Assembly (NCBI GenBank): GCA_022749755.1
Contig: CM040441.1
Location: 20,275,475-20,339,474, forward strand
Reading direction: 5' to 3'
DNA length: 64,000 nt
Source of the DNA: Azadirachta indica
Lineage: Eukaryota; Streptophyta; Magnoliopsida; Sapindales; Meliaceae
The notes under the pieces are model-generated. The model did no database searches, was not told the origin of the DNA, and worked only from the letters and a program-made list of their open reading frames with translations. Each line of letters starts with the position of its first letter. The first letter of the stretch is position 1. The translations under genes and the position numbers were made by a program. Shown here piece by piece: positions 11,335 through 22,760 of this stretch.

Positions 11335-12396
11335 ATGGCTCCAAGTAGCAATCAAAATGTCAACAACAACAATCTTCATGTTGCTGGGTCCTCAAATACA
11401 CCAATGGAAGACTTTAAGAGACTCCCTTCTATTTGCATAATGGTGATCATCCAAGCATTGTTCTAGATTTTCATGTTTTGATTGCGTCTAATTACAACAT
11501 TTGGAGCCGATCCATGCTGATGGCCCTCACCACAAAGAGCAATGCGGGGTTTATCAACGGAAGCATCATTCGCACAGATTTCGATCATCTTCTGTTAAGG
11601 TGTTTGAACTCGCTGCAATAGCATGGTAATTTCATGGATTCTTAACTCTGTTGCTGGAGAAATTGCTGATAGTTTCTTGTACATGGATGATGCTTTCGAT
11701 GTATGGATCGATTTTCGTGATTGTTTTTATGAGAGCAATGGCCTTTGAATTTTTTAAATTAAGAAACAACTCGCAGCTCTTAATCAAGGATCTCTTGATG
11801 TCAAATGGGTATTTCACAAAGCTAAAGATTCTTTTGGATGAGCTCAAAGAATATTAGCCTTTACCTGTTTGTCGCTGTGAGGGAATCAAATTATGGATGG
11901 ACTATTAATAGAAGGAAAGTGTTTCGCAATTTCATACTGGGCTTAACGAATCTTATGCCCAAAACCGTACACAAATTCCCATTATGGTCACTTTACTTGC
12001 ACTGTCCAAAGTGTTATCTCTAATACTTCAGGAAGAATGACAACAGTTTATTAACTACGGGCTCAGCTCAGATTTGTAGAATTTTAATGCTTCCAATGCT
12101 CTATTTCAGCTACATCTGTGAGTTTGAGTCCAAACACCCCTGCAATAGCTATAGTAAGCGATTTCACTATTAAGCTGAAGCGAGACAGTCTTCTTTGCTC
12201 GCATTGTGAGATGCAAGGTCATACCACCGACAATTTTTACAAGCTTCATGGTTATCCACCTGGATACAAACCCAAAACCAGATCAACATATACCAAAGCT
12301 CAAGTGAATCAAACAACCTTTACTGTGAATGAAGAAGCTGCATCATCCATATCTGATTCCATTTTAGCCTCGATGACATCCTCCCAATGCCAATAG
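11335..12396 (+). pseudogene. inner copia gag
   Basis: The ATG at 11335 begins MAPSSNQNVNNNN. After a frameshift comes the plant copia gag N-terminal domain: FYLHNGDHPSIVLDF, YNIWSRSMLMAL and GFINGSI (about 11425-11570). The zinc-knuckle region lies in the open stretch 12118-12396: CSHCEMQGHTTDNFYKLHGY. In this motif the last ligand, normally Cys in a DTCYKLHG context, is Phe, so the CCHC knuckle is broken. Several frameshifts lie between 11570 and 12118. Confidence 0.8.
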
Positions 12397-12519
12397 CTCA
12401 TTGCTCTCTTAACTTCGCAATTGCAAGGCAATCCTCACACTTCTCCTTAGCCATAACAGCCTGGACCTTCAATTTGCAACTTCAGTGGTATATTCTCTTC
12501 CTCCTCGTCTCTCTCCAAT

Positions 12520-13990
12520 TTTTCTATTTCCTCAAAATCTTGGATTTTAGACACAGGGGTCACTTAATTCCAGTTGTAAATTCCTTTGTTATATTGCCAA
12601 ATGGTTATTCGGTTCCTTTTAAGAGCATAGGTTCAGTCCAGTTACTTAGAAATATGGCAATCTCAAATGTCCTTTCTGTTCTTGATTTTCGTTCAACCTT
12701 ATTTCCATTGGTGCCTTGACCAAAACTCATCAATTTTTGATTAATTTTCTCTCTAATTCTTGTGTTGTCTAGGACCATACTGAGGGCACAATGATTGGGA
12801 TGGGTAGGCGACAAGGCAATCTTTACATACTGGATTCTACAAGTTCTAGTTCTAAGTTTTCAAGAGTTTCAGCAAGTTGTAATAAATTCTTTATCACAAA
12901 AAGAACTTTGGCAGATTCGTTTGCGACATCTTTCATGTTAAACTTAATATTTTGAGAAATGAATTGAATATTTCAGATTGTTTTGCTAGTTGTGATCATT
13001 GTTCAACATACCATTTGGCAAAACAACGTCGCTTGCCTTTTGTAGCTTCCAATAATGTTTCCGAAAACCTTTTCAATTAAACATTGTGATATTTGGGGAC
13101 CTTTTCACATGCCCACTGTTGAAGGCTATCTTTTTTTTTTTTTAAAAAAAAAAGTGTAGATGATTGTACTAGTTTCACCTGGGTTTACATTTTGCGTACC
13201 AAACATGAAGTGACACAAGTTTTTCCTACTTTCTTTTCCTTACAATTTGGTGTTAAAATAAAATCTGTTCGTTCAGATAATGCCCATGAGCTTTCCTTTT
13301 TTTATTTTTTCTAAAACATGGGTGTTGTTCCTTTTCATTCTTGTGTTGATTGACCACAACAAAATTCTGTCATTGAGCAAAAGCATCGGCATATCCTTAA
13401 TGTTTGTCAGGGCCTTACATTTTCAGTCACATATTCCTTTAGCATGTTGAGGGGATTGCGTTCTAACCTCATTTTACTTAATTAATTGAACTCTCTATCT
13501 CCCCTGCTGTCTAATAAAACGCCATATGAACTACTTTGGCATTAAAACCCTTCCTATTATCACCTTAGAGCTTTTGGCTGTCTATGTTCTACGTCCACTA
13601 TTCCTCGCTGTCGTTTGAAATTTTATCTTCAAGCTGTGCAAGCCATTTTTCTCAGTTATCCTGCTAGATAAAAGGGATATAAATTACTTGATTTGTCCAC
13701 TAATGCCAAATTCATTTCTAGAGATGTAGTCTTTCATAAGGACATTTTTCCATTTCAGGCCCAATCTCAATCTTTATCTCACTTTGACTTCTTTTCTGAT
13801 AGGGTTTTGCTTTCTTACTCTTCCATTGATTCCACCAATATCTTGGCTAACAATAACTCTAGTCCTTCATCTTCTTCTATTTTACGTCCTTCCTATGTTA
13901 CAAAACCTCCATCATGTCTTAAAGATTATCATTGTTACTTAGTTTCCAATATTTCTCAGTCCACCTCTCATCCTCTATCAAGGCTATAAC
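12520..13990 (+). pseudogene. inner copia protease and integrase region
   Basis: The protease strand WILDTGVT followed by TAA lies near 12540-12560. The pre-integrase and integrase parts (about 12870-13500) are heavily frameshifted. Recognisable pieces are CDHCSTYHLAKQRR-like sequence near 12990-13030 and DIWGPFHMPTVEGY-like sequence near 13085-13125. A T-run and A-run have expanded at 13130-13153. The connecting part 13693-13989 is open but low in information (Ser-rich). Confidence 0.7.
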
Positions 13991-14089
13991 AAGCTGTCAC
14001 TAACTCATCGAGCTTTTGTCCATGCTATTTCTTCTCACACTGAACCTACTAGTTATTCCTAGGCTGCTATGATTCCTGAGTGGCAGCAA

Positions 14090-14650
14090 GTTGAATCGCA
14101 AGCTTTAGAGAGCAACGAGACTTGGACTTTGACTACTTTCCACCAAATAAACATTCTATTGGCTGCAAATAGGTTTATTGAATCAAATTCAAGGCAAATG
14201 GTTCGATCAAGTGTTATAAAGTTCAGTTAGTGGCAAAGGGATATACTCAACAAAAAGGAATTGATTACTTTGATACCTTCTCTCTTGTTGCTAAGCTTGT
14301 TATAGTTAAGACGCTGCTAGCCTTAGCCTCTGTACATAGCTGGAGCTTGACTCAATTGGACGAAAATAATGCTTTTTTGCATGGGGATCTTTTTGAAGAA
14401 ATGTACATGTCATTGCCACTTGGTTTTCAACGCGAGGGAGAGTCATTACCTGCAAATACTGTGTGCAAGCTCCACAAGTCTCTTTATGGGCTCAAACAAG
14501 CCTCACCCCAATGGTTTTCAAAGTTTTCAACTGTTCTTATCAACAAAGGCTTCAAGCAATCCACTACGGATAATTCTCTTTTCACCAAAATTATTGGTAA
14601 TTCTTTCTTGGTGTTGCTAATATATGTTGATGCATTACTATAGCAAGTAA
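14090..14650 (+). pseudogene. inner copia reverse transcriptase
   Basis: The open stretch 14230-14643 is a clear copia RT (RVT_2): [50 protein letters not shown] and LVLLIYVD. The next base is missing exactly in the YVDD box, so the frame shifts after the first Asp (about 14630) and ends. The rest of RT up to about 14690 appears deleted. Not functional. Confidence 0.9.
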
Positions 14651-14689
14651 CAATTAGCAAGAAGTGAATGAATCGAAGATTTTCCTCAG

Positions 14690-15300
14690 TGGATGCTTTA
14701 AAGTGCCAATTCCTTGCCAAACCAAGAGCACCACACTTGCAAGCAACTTATAAAGTGCTAAAATATGTGAAGTCCATTGTGGGACAAGGTTTATTTTTCC
14801 CTTCTTCATCATCCATTCAGCTGAAAAGCTTTGTAGATTAAGACTAGGCTGCTTGTCCTGACACTGGACGATCAGTAAGTGGCTTTTGTATTTTTCTTGG
14901 AGATTCTTTGGTTTCTTGGAAATCCAAGAAGCAACCAACTACGTCAAGATCTTCAGTCGAAGTAGAGTATCGATCTCTCGCCAATGCAACTTGTGACATT
15001 ATGTGGTTTTTCTCCTTGTTAAAGGATTTGCACATTGAACATTTGCAGCCAGCCTTTCTATTCTCTGATAACCAAGCGGCTTTACTTATAGCAGCTCATC
15101 CGGTGTTTCACGAGCGCAACAAGTACATTGGGATTGATTACCACCTTGTAAGGGAAAAGCTTTGAGCAGGCCACCTGTAACTGTTACATGTTTCTTCACA
15201 ACATCAGCCTGTAGAGTTGCTGACTAAACCTTGGCATCCAAGACAGTTTGCTTATCTTCTTGGCAAGATAGGAATTCACGACATTCTTTCTTCATCTTGA
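14690..15300 (+). pseudogene. inner copia RNase H and C-terminus
   Basis: Copia RNase H landmarks in order: [19 protein letters not shown] (14880s on), [39 protein letters not shown] and [14 protein letters not shown], then TGA at 15163. Beyond it the usual tail (HVSSQHQPVELLTKP, then FAYLLGKIGI) is still readable to 15295. FVD near 14830 is followed by a TAA. Confidence 0.88.
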
Positions 15301-15307
15301 AGGGGAG
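15299..15307 (+). other. inner copia polypurine tract
   Basis: GAAGGGGAG immediately precedes the 3' LTR; the expected plus-strand primer site. Confidence 0.8.
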
Positions 15308-16581
15308 TATTAAAATTAGTTTATACCTTTTAGCAAAGGGCAAATGACATTTGCACTCCCATTTATTGCTTGAATGACATTTATACCCGCACTTCCAAAA
15401 TAATTTTTAAACACATCCCCTTCTGTCAATTTTTTTTATTAAAATTACTTATTGACTGATTTAATGACCAAAATACCCTCTAACTTTTGTTTGACTAATA
15501 TAATGACATAAATATCCTATTTCACAATTTTTAGTTTATTTTTTTAGTTAAATAAATTAATTGTATGAAGACAATTTTATTTCAACTAAAAAATTAAAAG
15601 TTAATTTATTTTCAATTCTATTTTCATATTTTTTGTTTTGAGGTTTCCTTATTTCTTTTTTTGATTTTTTATTTTAAAGTTTCCATCATTTTTTTATTTT
15701 TAATTTCAAAGTTTCCATCTTTTTTATTTTTTATTTTTTTACCCTCATCCATAAATTGAAACAACGCTTATATATTATGAAATAATAACATAAATTCACT
15801 AAGCAATAACAAAAATAGTCAAATAATATAAAAATAATTAAAAATAATGATATTTTTATGCCCAAGGTGAAAATTTTCAATATATATTCAATTCTCTTTC
15901 AAAAAATACCATTATTTTTATTATATTTTACGTCTTTTGACTTTTTTGTCACTTATTAAATTTATGATAATTATTTGTTAATATATGAGTGTTGTTTCAA
16001 TTATAGATCAGGGTAACAAGTAAAAAATAAAATTGAATAAAAAAGTAGAAACCTTAAAGTCAAAAATAAAAATGGTGAAAATTTTAAAATAAAAGTAAAA
16101 AATAGAATTGAAAATAAATTAAATATTTCTTTTTTAATTGAAATAAAATTGTCTTCATACAACTAATTCATTTAATTAAAAATTATAAAAAGCGTATTTG
16201 TGTTATTATGTTGATCAAATAAAGGTCAGAGAATATTTTTGTTATTAAATTAGTCAACAATTAATTTTAACAACGAAAATTAACAAAAGAGATATATTGA
16301 CAATTATTTTTGAAGTAGGGGTATAAATGTTATTCATGTAATAAAATGGGGTACAATTTCATTTGCCCTTTTGTAAATGGTGGGAAGCTTAGCTTTTTAG
16401 TTAGTCTTTTACTATTTTTCAGTTTTCTCATTTTATTTTGCCTATTATCTGAGCTAGAAGTTAGTTACAAAAAGGATGTAGCAAAATCAGAAACACGCTT
16501 CAGATATATAGCTCCATACATGTAATTGATGCGTCTCAAAGAAATGTGTATCCTTTTCTTTGCACTCGTTGTCCTCTGATA
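15308..16581 (+). repeat. inner copia 3' LTR (with 1031-bp insert)
   Basis: It starts TATTAAAATTAGTTTATACC and ends CCTCTGATA. The LTR sequence proper is 15308-15337 plus 16369-16581; the middle is a Mutator-type foldback element. Confidence 0.9.
15338..16368. mobile_element. foldback Mutator-type MITE in the 3' LTR
   Basis: It is 1031 bp with no gene. Flanks TTTAGCAAA (15329-15337) and TTTTGTAAA (16369-16377) match at 7 of 9; the 5' LTR keeps TTTTGTAAA once, the empty site. Ends are inverted: GGGCAAATGACATTTGCAC against the reverse complement GGGCAAATGAAATTGTACC. Homology continues deep inward, for example TGAAGACAATTTTATTTCAA near 15566 against its reverse complement near 16138. The element should fold into a long hairpin with arms of about 400-500 bp. 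A 9-bp duplication is the Mutator hallmark. Confidence 0.8.
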
Positions 16582-18120
16582 CTGGCTCTCTTAACTTGAG
16601 TAGTCCTTCTCAAAATTTCTCTCTTGCTAATGTTATATGTGTGCCTTCTATTCATAAAAATCTATTTCTGGGTCTAAGTTTTGTAAATCCAACAACGCCT
16701 GTATTGAATTTTTTTCTTTTCATTTTTTTGGAGAAGGATCACAAACGGGGCCGGGAAAGGGAGAGGGAGGGTGGAGAGGGGCAATACTTTTGTACAACAA
16801 GAATAGGAATGGCGTTTACAAGTGGCCTTCCTTATCCATCAATAAACTACTCGTCTTTCACAACGCCAAGGTTCCTTTTTCTTTTTGGTCATCCTTCATC
16901 TCCCATACTGTGCAAAATCATTAGTTCCAATTTTTAACCATTGTTTTCTATTAGTGCTTCATATTTTTATGATTCTCATCGATGCATTGAGCTATAGACT
17001 GGCATTTTATAAATCAACCTTAACAAGCAGGCGTCTTCTTGAGCTTATTGATACTGATGTATGGGGAACTGCTCCAATGGTATCCGTTGATGGTTTTAAA
17101 TTTCATGTTATTGTTATTCATCATTTTACTAAATATGTTTGGTTTTGTCTCATGAAACAGAAATACGATGTTTTTTTTAATATTTTGTTTGTTCGAAAAG
17201 TTCGTTGAAAATTCTTTTAATTATTCCGTAGCCTCTATTTACTTTGATGGTGGAGGAGAATTTGCTAAAACTTAAATCCTTTTTCCAATCCCATGGTATG
17301 TCTCATTTAACAACTCCTCCGTATACGCCATAACATAATCGCATCTCATAACACAAACATCGTCATATTGTAAAAATTGGTCTTACCTTATTATATCTAG
17401 CGTCTATGCCTCATTCTTTCTAGTCATATACTTTTCAAACAATTGTTTATCTAATTAATTGCATGCCACCTCCTATCTTGAACCATCAAAGTCCTTTTCA
17501 ATTACTATTTGGTAAAACTCCTAATTATCATAAATTACGGGTTTTTGGGTGTTTATGTTATCCTTGGTTAAAAATCTTACAAAAATAAGAAGTTGGAGGC
17601 TAAATATAGACCGTGTATTTTTCTTTGCTATTCTTTTTCTCAAAGTGCATTTTTCTATTTTGAGATAGCCACCGAACAAATTTTTATCTCTGGAGTCTCT
17701 TGTTTAAAGAGAATTTGTTTCCATTTCAAATTCTATCTTAATTGCCTGCTAGTGATTCTACCAAGTCGTATTTTTTTACATCTACAGCTCAATCACTTGG
17801 TCATTCTTCTTTCCCTATCTTTGTACTCCACACTAGTCCAAGTAATTATTATGCTGCCACTAAGCCCTCTGCCCTGATTATGTCCTCGTCCAATGAAACT
17901 TCTTTGCTTATTGGTTCCATGCCTATATTACAACCAATCAAAAACTGTCACCTGTTGCACTTGTTGGGTTATCTTCACCAGTCGATCTCCATTTCTCTAT
18001 AAATGTTGTTTGTCTTTCCCACTCTGTCAATCCTAATTCACCTAACATTCCTCTTCCCATTCTTCACCATTTTATATAGATCCTTATTCACACACGTCCT
18101 CTGACATTATTCCTTCCGTT
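16582..18120 (+). pseudogene. outer copia protease end and integrase
   Basis: The frame resumes after the CTGGC duplication with SLNLSSPSQNFSLANVICV and IHKNL. The integrase core lies at about 16980-17330: LELIDTDVWGTAPMVSVDGF (first Asp), IHHFTKYVWF, then after a frameshift YFDGGGEFAK (second Asp) and TPPYTP. Further copia landmarks are LLFGKTPNYHKLRVFGCLCY (about 17500-17570) and KYRPCIFLCYSFSQSAF. Stops and frameshifts are many. Confidence 0.82.
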
Positions 18121-18229
18121 CTTTTTGCTTCTACTTGTAACATCCAATGATTAGTCGATCTCAAAATAATATATTCAAACTAAAACAGTTATACACAACT
18201 TATAAACATTCACTCTTTGAACCTCTTGA

Positions 18230-18960
18230 GCCTAAGATTGTTACCTAGGCTCTCAAAGACTCTTGTTGGTATGTTGCCATGACTGATAAGTTTAGTGCTC
18301 TTTTTCGAATCACACTTGGGATCTTGTTCCTTCATCTTCTTTTTAGAATGTAGTAGGTTGTAAAAGGGTATTTCGGATAAAGTGTAAAGCTGATGGCAAT
18401 ATTGAATGATTTAAGGCTCGCCTAGCGGATAAAGGTTTTCATCAACGACTTGGTATCGGTTATACTGAAACATTTAGTCCAGTTGTTAAGCTTATCATAG
18501 TTCATATTATTCTTAGTATTGTTGTAAGTCGTGGTTGGCTTTTGCAGCAGCTTGATGTCAATAATACCTTCCTATATGGTCATCTTTAAGAAGAAGTATA
18601 TATGGCTTAACCTCCTGGCTTTGTTGATTTTACATTGCCTTCTCATATTTACAAGTTGTGAAAGGTTATTTAAGGACTCAAGCAAGCCCCTCGTGCTTGG
18701 TATAAAGAGTTACAAAGATTTCTCCTTAGTCACAAGTTTATGAACTCTATCTCTGATTCTTTCCTTTATTTATTTTTGACTCTACTGGTATTCAAGCATT
18801 CTTTTTGGTTAATGTTGATGATCTGATTATGACTGGGAATGACAATGCCTTTCTTCATAACTTTGTATCTCTGTTGGTTGCAAAATTCTTACTAAAGATC
18901 TTGGTTATTTACATTTTTTCTTGGGTGTTACATTTTTTCCTTAGTAAGCACAAATATATC
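18230..18960 (+). pseudogene. outer copia reverse transcriptase
   Basis: Copia RT landmarks: a [24 protein letters not shown] stretch at about 18410-18470, [24 protein letters not shown] near 18540-18590, GLKQAPRAWYKELQRF near 18670-18720 and VNVDDLIMTGND near 18808. The catalytic DD pair is kept, while Tyr of YVDD is Asn. It includes TAG and TAA stops at former Gln or Trp codons and several frameshifts. Confidence 0.85.
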
Positions 18961-19130
18961 ATAGATATTTTGTCTCGTGTATCCATGATGGTGCTAAACC
19001 TTTCTTTACTCCTATTTCTACAAATGGCTCTCTTAAACTCCTTGATAGTATTGCGCCTACAAATGTTACTAAATAGAAGAAAATATTGGGTGCTATTTAG
19101 TATTTGACCTTCACTCAGCTTGAATAGCCT

Positions 19131-19740
19131 ATGCTGCTAAAAAAGTCTCAATTTTGTGCATCAACCAACTCTCACTCACTGGCAATCTGTAAAACGGTTG
19201 CCGGTTGCTTCGCTATCTTAAAGGAATGTTTTCTCATGCTTTACTCCTCTAACAACAATCTCTGCCTCTCTATCTCATTTCTTATTCTGATGTCAAAAAA
19301 GTCGGTAACATTGATGACTGCACTTTTACATCTATACATGTACTCTTTAGTTAGGTGGTAATGTGGTTTCATGGAGCTCTTGCAAACAAAAGATTGTCGT
19401 TTGTTCCTCAATTGAAGCTGAATATCGAGCTCTTGCTGCTGAAATATCTTGGGTTTATTCATTGCTCACGAAACTTGGTGTCTCCTTGTCTAAGCCTCCT
19501 TGCTTTCTTTGTGATAATATGGGTGCCACATATTTGAGTGCTAATCTAGTTTTTCATTCTAAAATGAAACATACCAAGCTTGACTATCACTTTGTTCATG
19601 ATCTACATAATAAAGGTCTTTTTTTTGGTTCAACATGTTCCATCCTCTGCTCAGCTTGCTCATTTCTTCACAAAAAATCTTCGAAAATCTTGGTTTTAGA
19701 TTTTGTGTGCCAAAATTAGCAACTCTCTAGGAGCCTCCAT
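19131..19740 (+). pseudogene. outer copia RNase H and C-terminus
   Basis: An open stretch at 19363-19719 contains VSWSSCKQKIVVCSSIEAEY, RALAAEISWVYSLL, FLCDNMGATYLSANLVFHSK and KLDYHFVHDL, all typical copia RNase H. A one-base shift near 19620 moves the real tail (VPSSAQLAHFFTKNL) to another frame. Confidence 0.88.
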
Positions 19741-19749
19741 CTTGAAAAT

Positions 19750-19989
19750 AACACTGAAATACATTTTAGTTTAGATAACACTGAAAATAAACTGACTCCA
19801 ACTACAAGATTAAAGAGTTAAATTCTAAATGAAATACATTTTGCCATAGTCTATCAATTAGTTGTCTCTTTATTTTATCCTTATCTTGAATCTTGTATCT
19901 CATATATATATATATATGTAAACGTTCCTGCAATGAATAAAATGTGTAGCGTGCATGTGTTTCTTATAAACAAATACTCTATTTCTTTA
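19750..19989 (+). repeat. outer copia 3' LTR
   Basis: Its last 106 bp (19884-19989) match the truncated 5' LTR at 9417-9518. The start is estimated from the end of the polyprotein near 19740 and is uncertain by some 20 bp; no clean polypurine tract is seen. Confidence 0.7.
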
Positions 19990-21178
19990 CCTGGTACTCA
20001 CTATGAATTGTGTATTCCCTTCTCTTTTGGTAGTGCCAAATTATCACATCATCTACAACAATACTTGCCAAAAGGATGCTCAATACTTCCTCAGCGTCGA
20101 TCCATCTTTCGAAACTTTTTATCGCACCAACTTTATGATCTGTTGATTTCCTTCTTGAATTAGCGTTTCTAACCTACTTTCAGCTAGGTCTGAAGGGGGT
20201 GAAATTTGTTTGAAGGTTGTTGGTTATGGCTTCTAGAATTAGTCTCTTCTCGACCCAAATAAAAGATGGACAACTTCCAACTTCTGCACTTAAGAAATTC
20301 CTATCTTTGAAATAACTAGCCCTTAACACATATACCACTAGGGATGTTGGATTGTAAATCACTCTTCACACTTGCCAACAAATTAAGCTTGAATGAAGCA
20401 ACTAAAGCCTTAAAATCCTAACCCTCTGAATTTTTCCATGCTTAATTTCTTCTAGTTAGCCTAGTGAATGCCTTTTCCTCTTATCGTTTAACTCCATCAA
20501 AGCTGGGCTAAAATTTGTTCCATCTCTTAGCAGGATTCTCATGGCTTCTTGAATGCACTCATGGCACCATGAAGGAACGGCCTACTCTACTATTTTGGTG
20601 AGAACCTCTCCATGATAGTAGAAATATTTGCACTACCAACTCTTAATCTTATTTAGCACCCGAAGCTCCAACTAATTAAATGGGGATCTCTGTTTTTTCC
20701 TACCATTGATGGTAATCCTATTTATTTCTCATGCATAAAAACTCTACTAATAGATCAAAGATTCCTTTAATATCATTCCTCTAATAGCATGCACAGCAAC
20801 TACAAGATGTTTCACAACCTTGTACAGTCTTGTGTTGTTGCTTTGGTGAAAATCTAATTGTCATATGCAACAGAAAGTGAGACATCAATTCCTAGCAAAT
20901 TTAACACCATGAAACAGTTTTCTACTTTCCACATCCTGCGTAAATGAAGAGAAAGTCTCTATACATAATACAAACAAATAAGACGATAACTGACATCCCT
21001 GTCTAACCCCTTTTTTGGGACGGACACATACCTTTGCTTTGCCATTAATGATGGCCAAAAATGTTGCTATGGAAATGCAGTTTATAACCAAACTTCTCTA
21101 CCTATTAGATAACCCAATTTTCTACATTGTATGCTCTTAAAAGCTCCCTCCACTACTTAATGATACTCCTTACTAATG
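19990..21178 (-). pseudogene. L1-type LINE ORF2 remnant (reverse transcriptase and C-terminal part)
   Basis: Reading downward on the minus strand: SKEYH (from DMSKAYD) near 21170, INCISIATFLAIINGKAKV, then RPKKGVRQGCQLSSYLFVLC at about 21030-20970, the non-LTR RT block normally RQGDPLSPYLF. Next come a GKGIHWANWKKL-like and LGFxGFSCFIQA segment (20500-20390), NPTSLVVYVLRASYFKDRNF (20350s) and finally IWHYQKRREYTIHSEYQ at about 20050-19995. The last motif normally precedes the zf-RVT domain, so the element is cut mid-gene by the copia 3' LTR. RT is truncated on the other side at 21178. Family role: target-primed reverse transcription. Confidence 0.85.
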
Positions 21179-22485
21179 TTAAATTTCAATGTTAGTTGTA
21201 AAATTCTTGCTATCTTAAATTAATTATTCTTAAATCCAAATTAAAATTTGTAAGTGTACTAGTCAATTATGGCATGATAAATATTTCCAGGTCGACCATA
21301 TAGAATAGGTTAAATTAATGTTTCTTTATTGCTAAACCGTCGAATGAATTAAGGCAAATCTCAATAAAAATATAAGATAAATAAATAAAATTAAGTTTAA
21401 CTAAAATAAGATAAAAACAGTAAAGAAACTAAAGAAATTACCTAAGAGGGTAGAATCAAGAGAATGAAAATCAATCAAGCAAAAGAATTCAATGTTTTAA
21501 GAATCCACCACTAATTATCACTTTCATGGCACACTTATGTGATCAAAAAATTTCAGCAATTTAATATAGTAATAATTCTCTTAGCATGCAATCTAATCAC
21601 ATGCATTAGTTTTCTATCTTGGTGTGAGATTTAAACTCACTTATTTTAAAATATGTAATAATGTATTAAGCACTATGAAAACAAGAATTCAAGTAATAAT
21701 AATGAAATTAATGTGATTATCATGTTATCACAATTCATTAATATCATAATCATTCAAGATAAGGTATTGGTGTGGTACTTAAAACTAAATTATAAAGGTG
21801 CAGTTCCTAAATCATACAAACATGACAAAATAAGATTTTGAAAATTTCAAAAGAAAATGCCAATTCATTATCTCACATCTTATTATCATATCTTATCTCT
21901 TTGTAATCGACATCAAAGGACGAGTCAATAATCCATCATCGCTTTCATTGGTGCTGCTCTAATAGGGCCTGGACTATCTCAAAAAAACAAATAAGATTAT
22001 GAAAATTTAAGGTGTTGTCAACTAGCTTCTTCAATGTTTGATTCTACTCTATGCTAGAAAATTCCTGTGAACGTTATTTTGATCTAACTAGTCTTATTCT
22101 ATGGCCCTGTCCGAATGTAAACCAACCCCTTAGATTATTACGAAAAACAACATCATATTTCAAAGTCCCACGAAAGTAAAGCTACTCTATTACTAAAGAC
22201 CACGACTTAATTTGCATAGTTTTAGGTCCTCCATCCCTTTCATAATTTTCCTACACTTATTTTTGGATTAAAATATTTGTCAAAATTAAGTGGTCCCATT
22301 TTGTACTTTGATTTAAATAAGTAGTCCTACTTTTTATATTTTTAATTATTTATTTATCATTTCTTTTATACAATAACAATTAAACCGAACCTAGCTCTTT
22401 TATTTTTATTTAATATAAAGATAATGATCCCACTTATTTATTAATAATTCACTTATAAAGTAATTCTTTTCTTGTAAGTAATCTC
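21179..22485. other. AT-rich noncoding stretch, origin not identified
   Basis: No reading frame with a recognisable domain. A block near 21230-21560 (GTAAGTGTACTAGTCAATTA, GTCGACCATATAGAATAGG) resembles noncoding sequence I associate with decayed plant transposons, but I cannot name the family. Confidence 0.3.
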
Positions 22486-22760
22486 TTATGTTGCCCTCTA
22501 AATTGCTCTTTGATCTCTTAGAGTAGACCCAAGAAGGAGTAAGACTTTTTAGGAACATTGCCAAGCATTATTAGCAGGAATAATTGAAATGGGTCTCCTG
22601 ATTACCCGACCTCCCATGTGTCAAATTGTAATTTAAAATTCTACTTAAATAAGAATTACGGAAGTTTGAGTTAGGAAAGGGAAAAAAAAAAAGAAAAAAT
22701 ATAGAATAGTATTTTTTTCCTACATATAAATAAATTTTACTAATTAATATTACAAAATAA
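22486..22760. repeat. direct repeat, left copy (partner 27270-27560)
   Basis: It shares GCCCTCTAAATT, ATTGAAATGGGT, AAGAATTAC and GTTTGAGTTA, in the same order and spacing, with 27270-27560. The pair could be two LTRs of a decayed element or a simple duplication. Confidence 0.6.

Larger units (their letters stand above)
10676..16581 (+). mobile_element. inner Ty1/copia retrotransposon, complete but decayed
   Basis: It is 5906 bp, flanked by the 5-bp target duplication CTGGC (10671-10675 and 16582-16586). It lies inside the coding region of the outer copia. Order: LTR, Met-tRNA primer site, gag, protease, integrase, RT, RNase H, polypurine tract, LTR, the copia order. Both LTRs start TATTAAAATTAG and end CTCTGATA, so the termini are TA…TA instead of TG…CA. 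By hand the two LTRs, inserts removed, differ at about 34 of 232 aligned bases (about 15%), so it is an old insertion. Confidence 0.92.
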
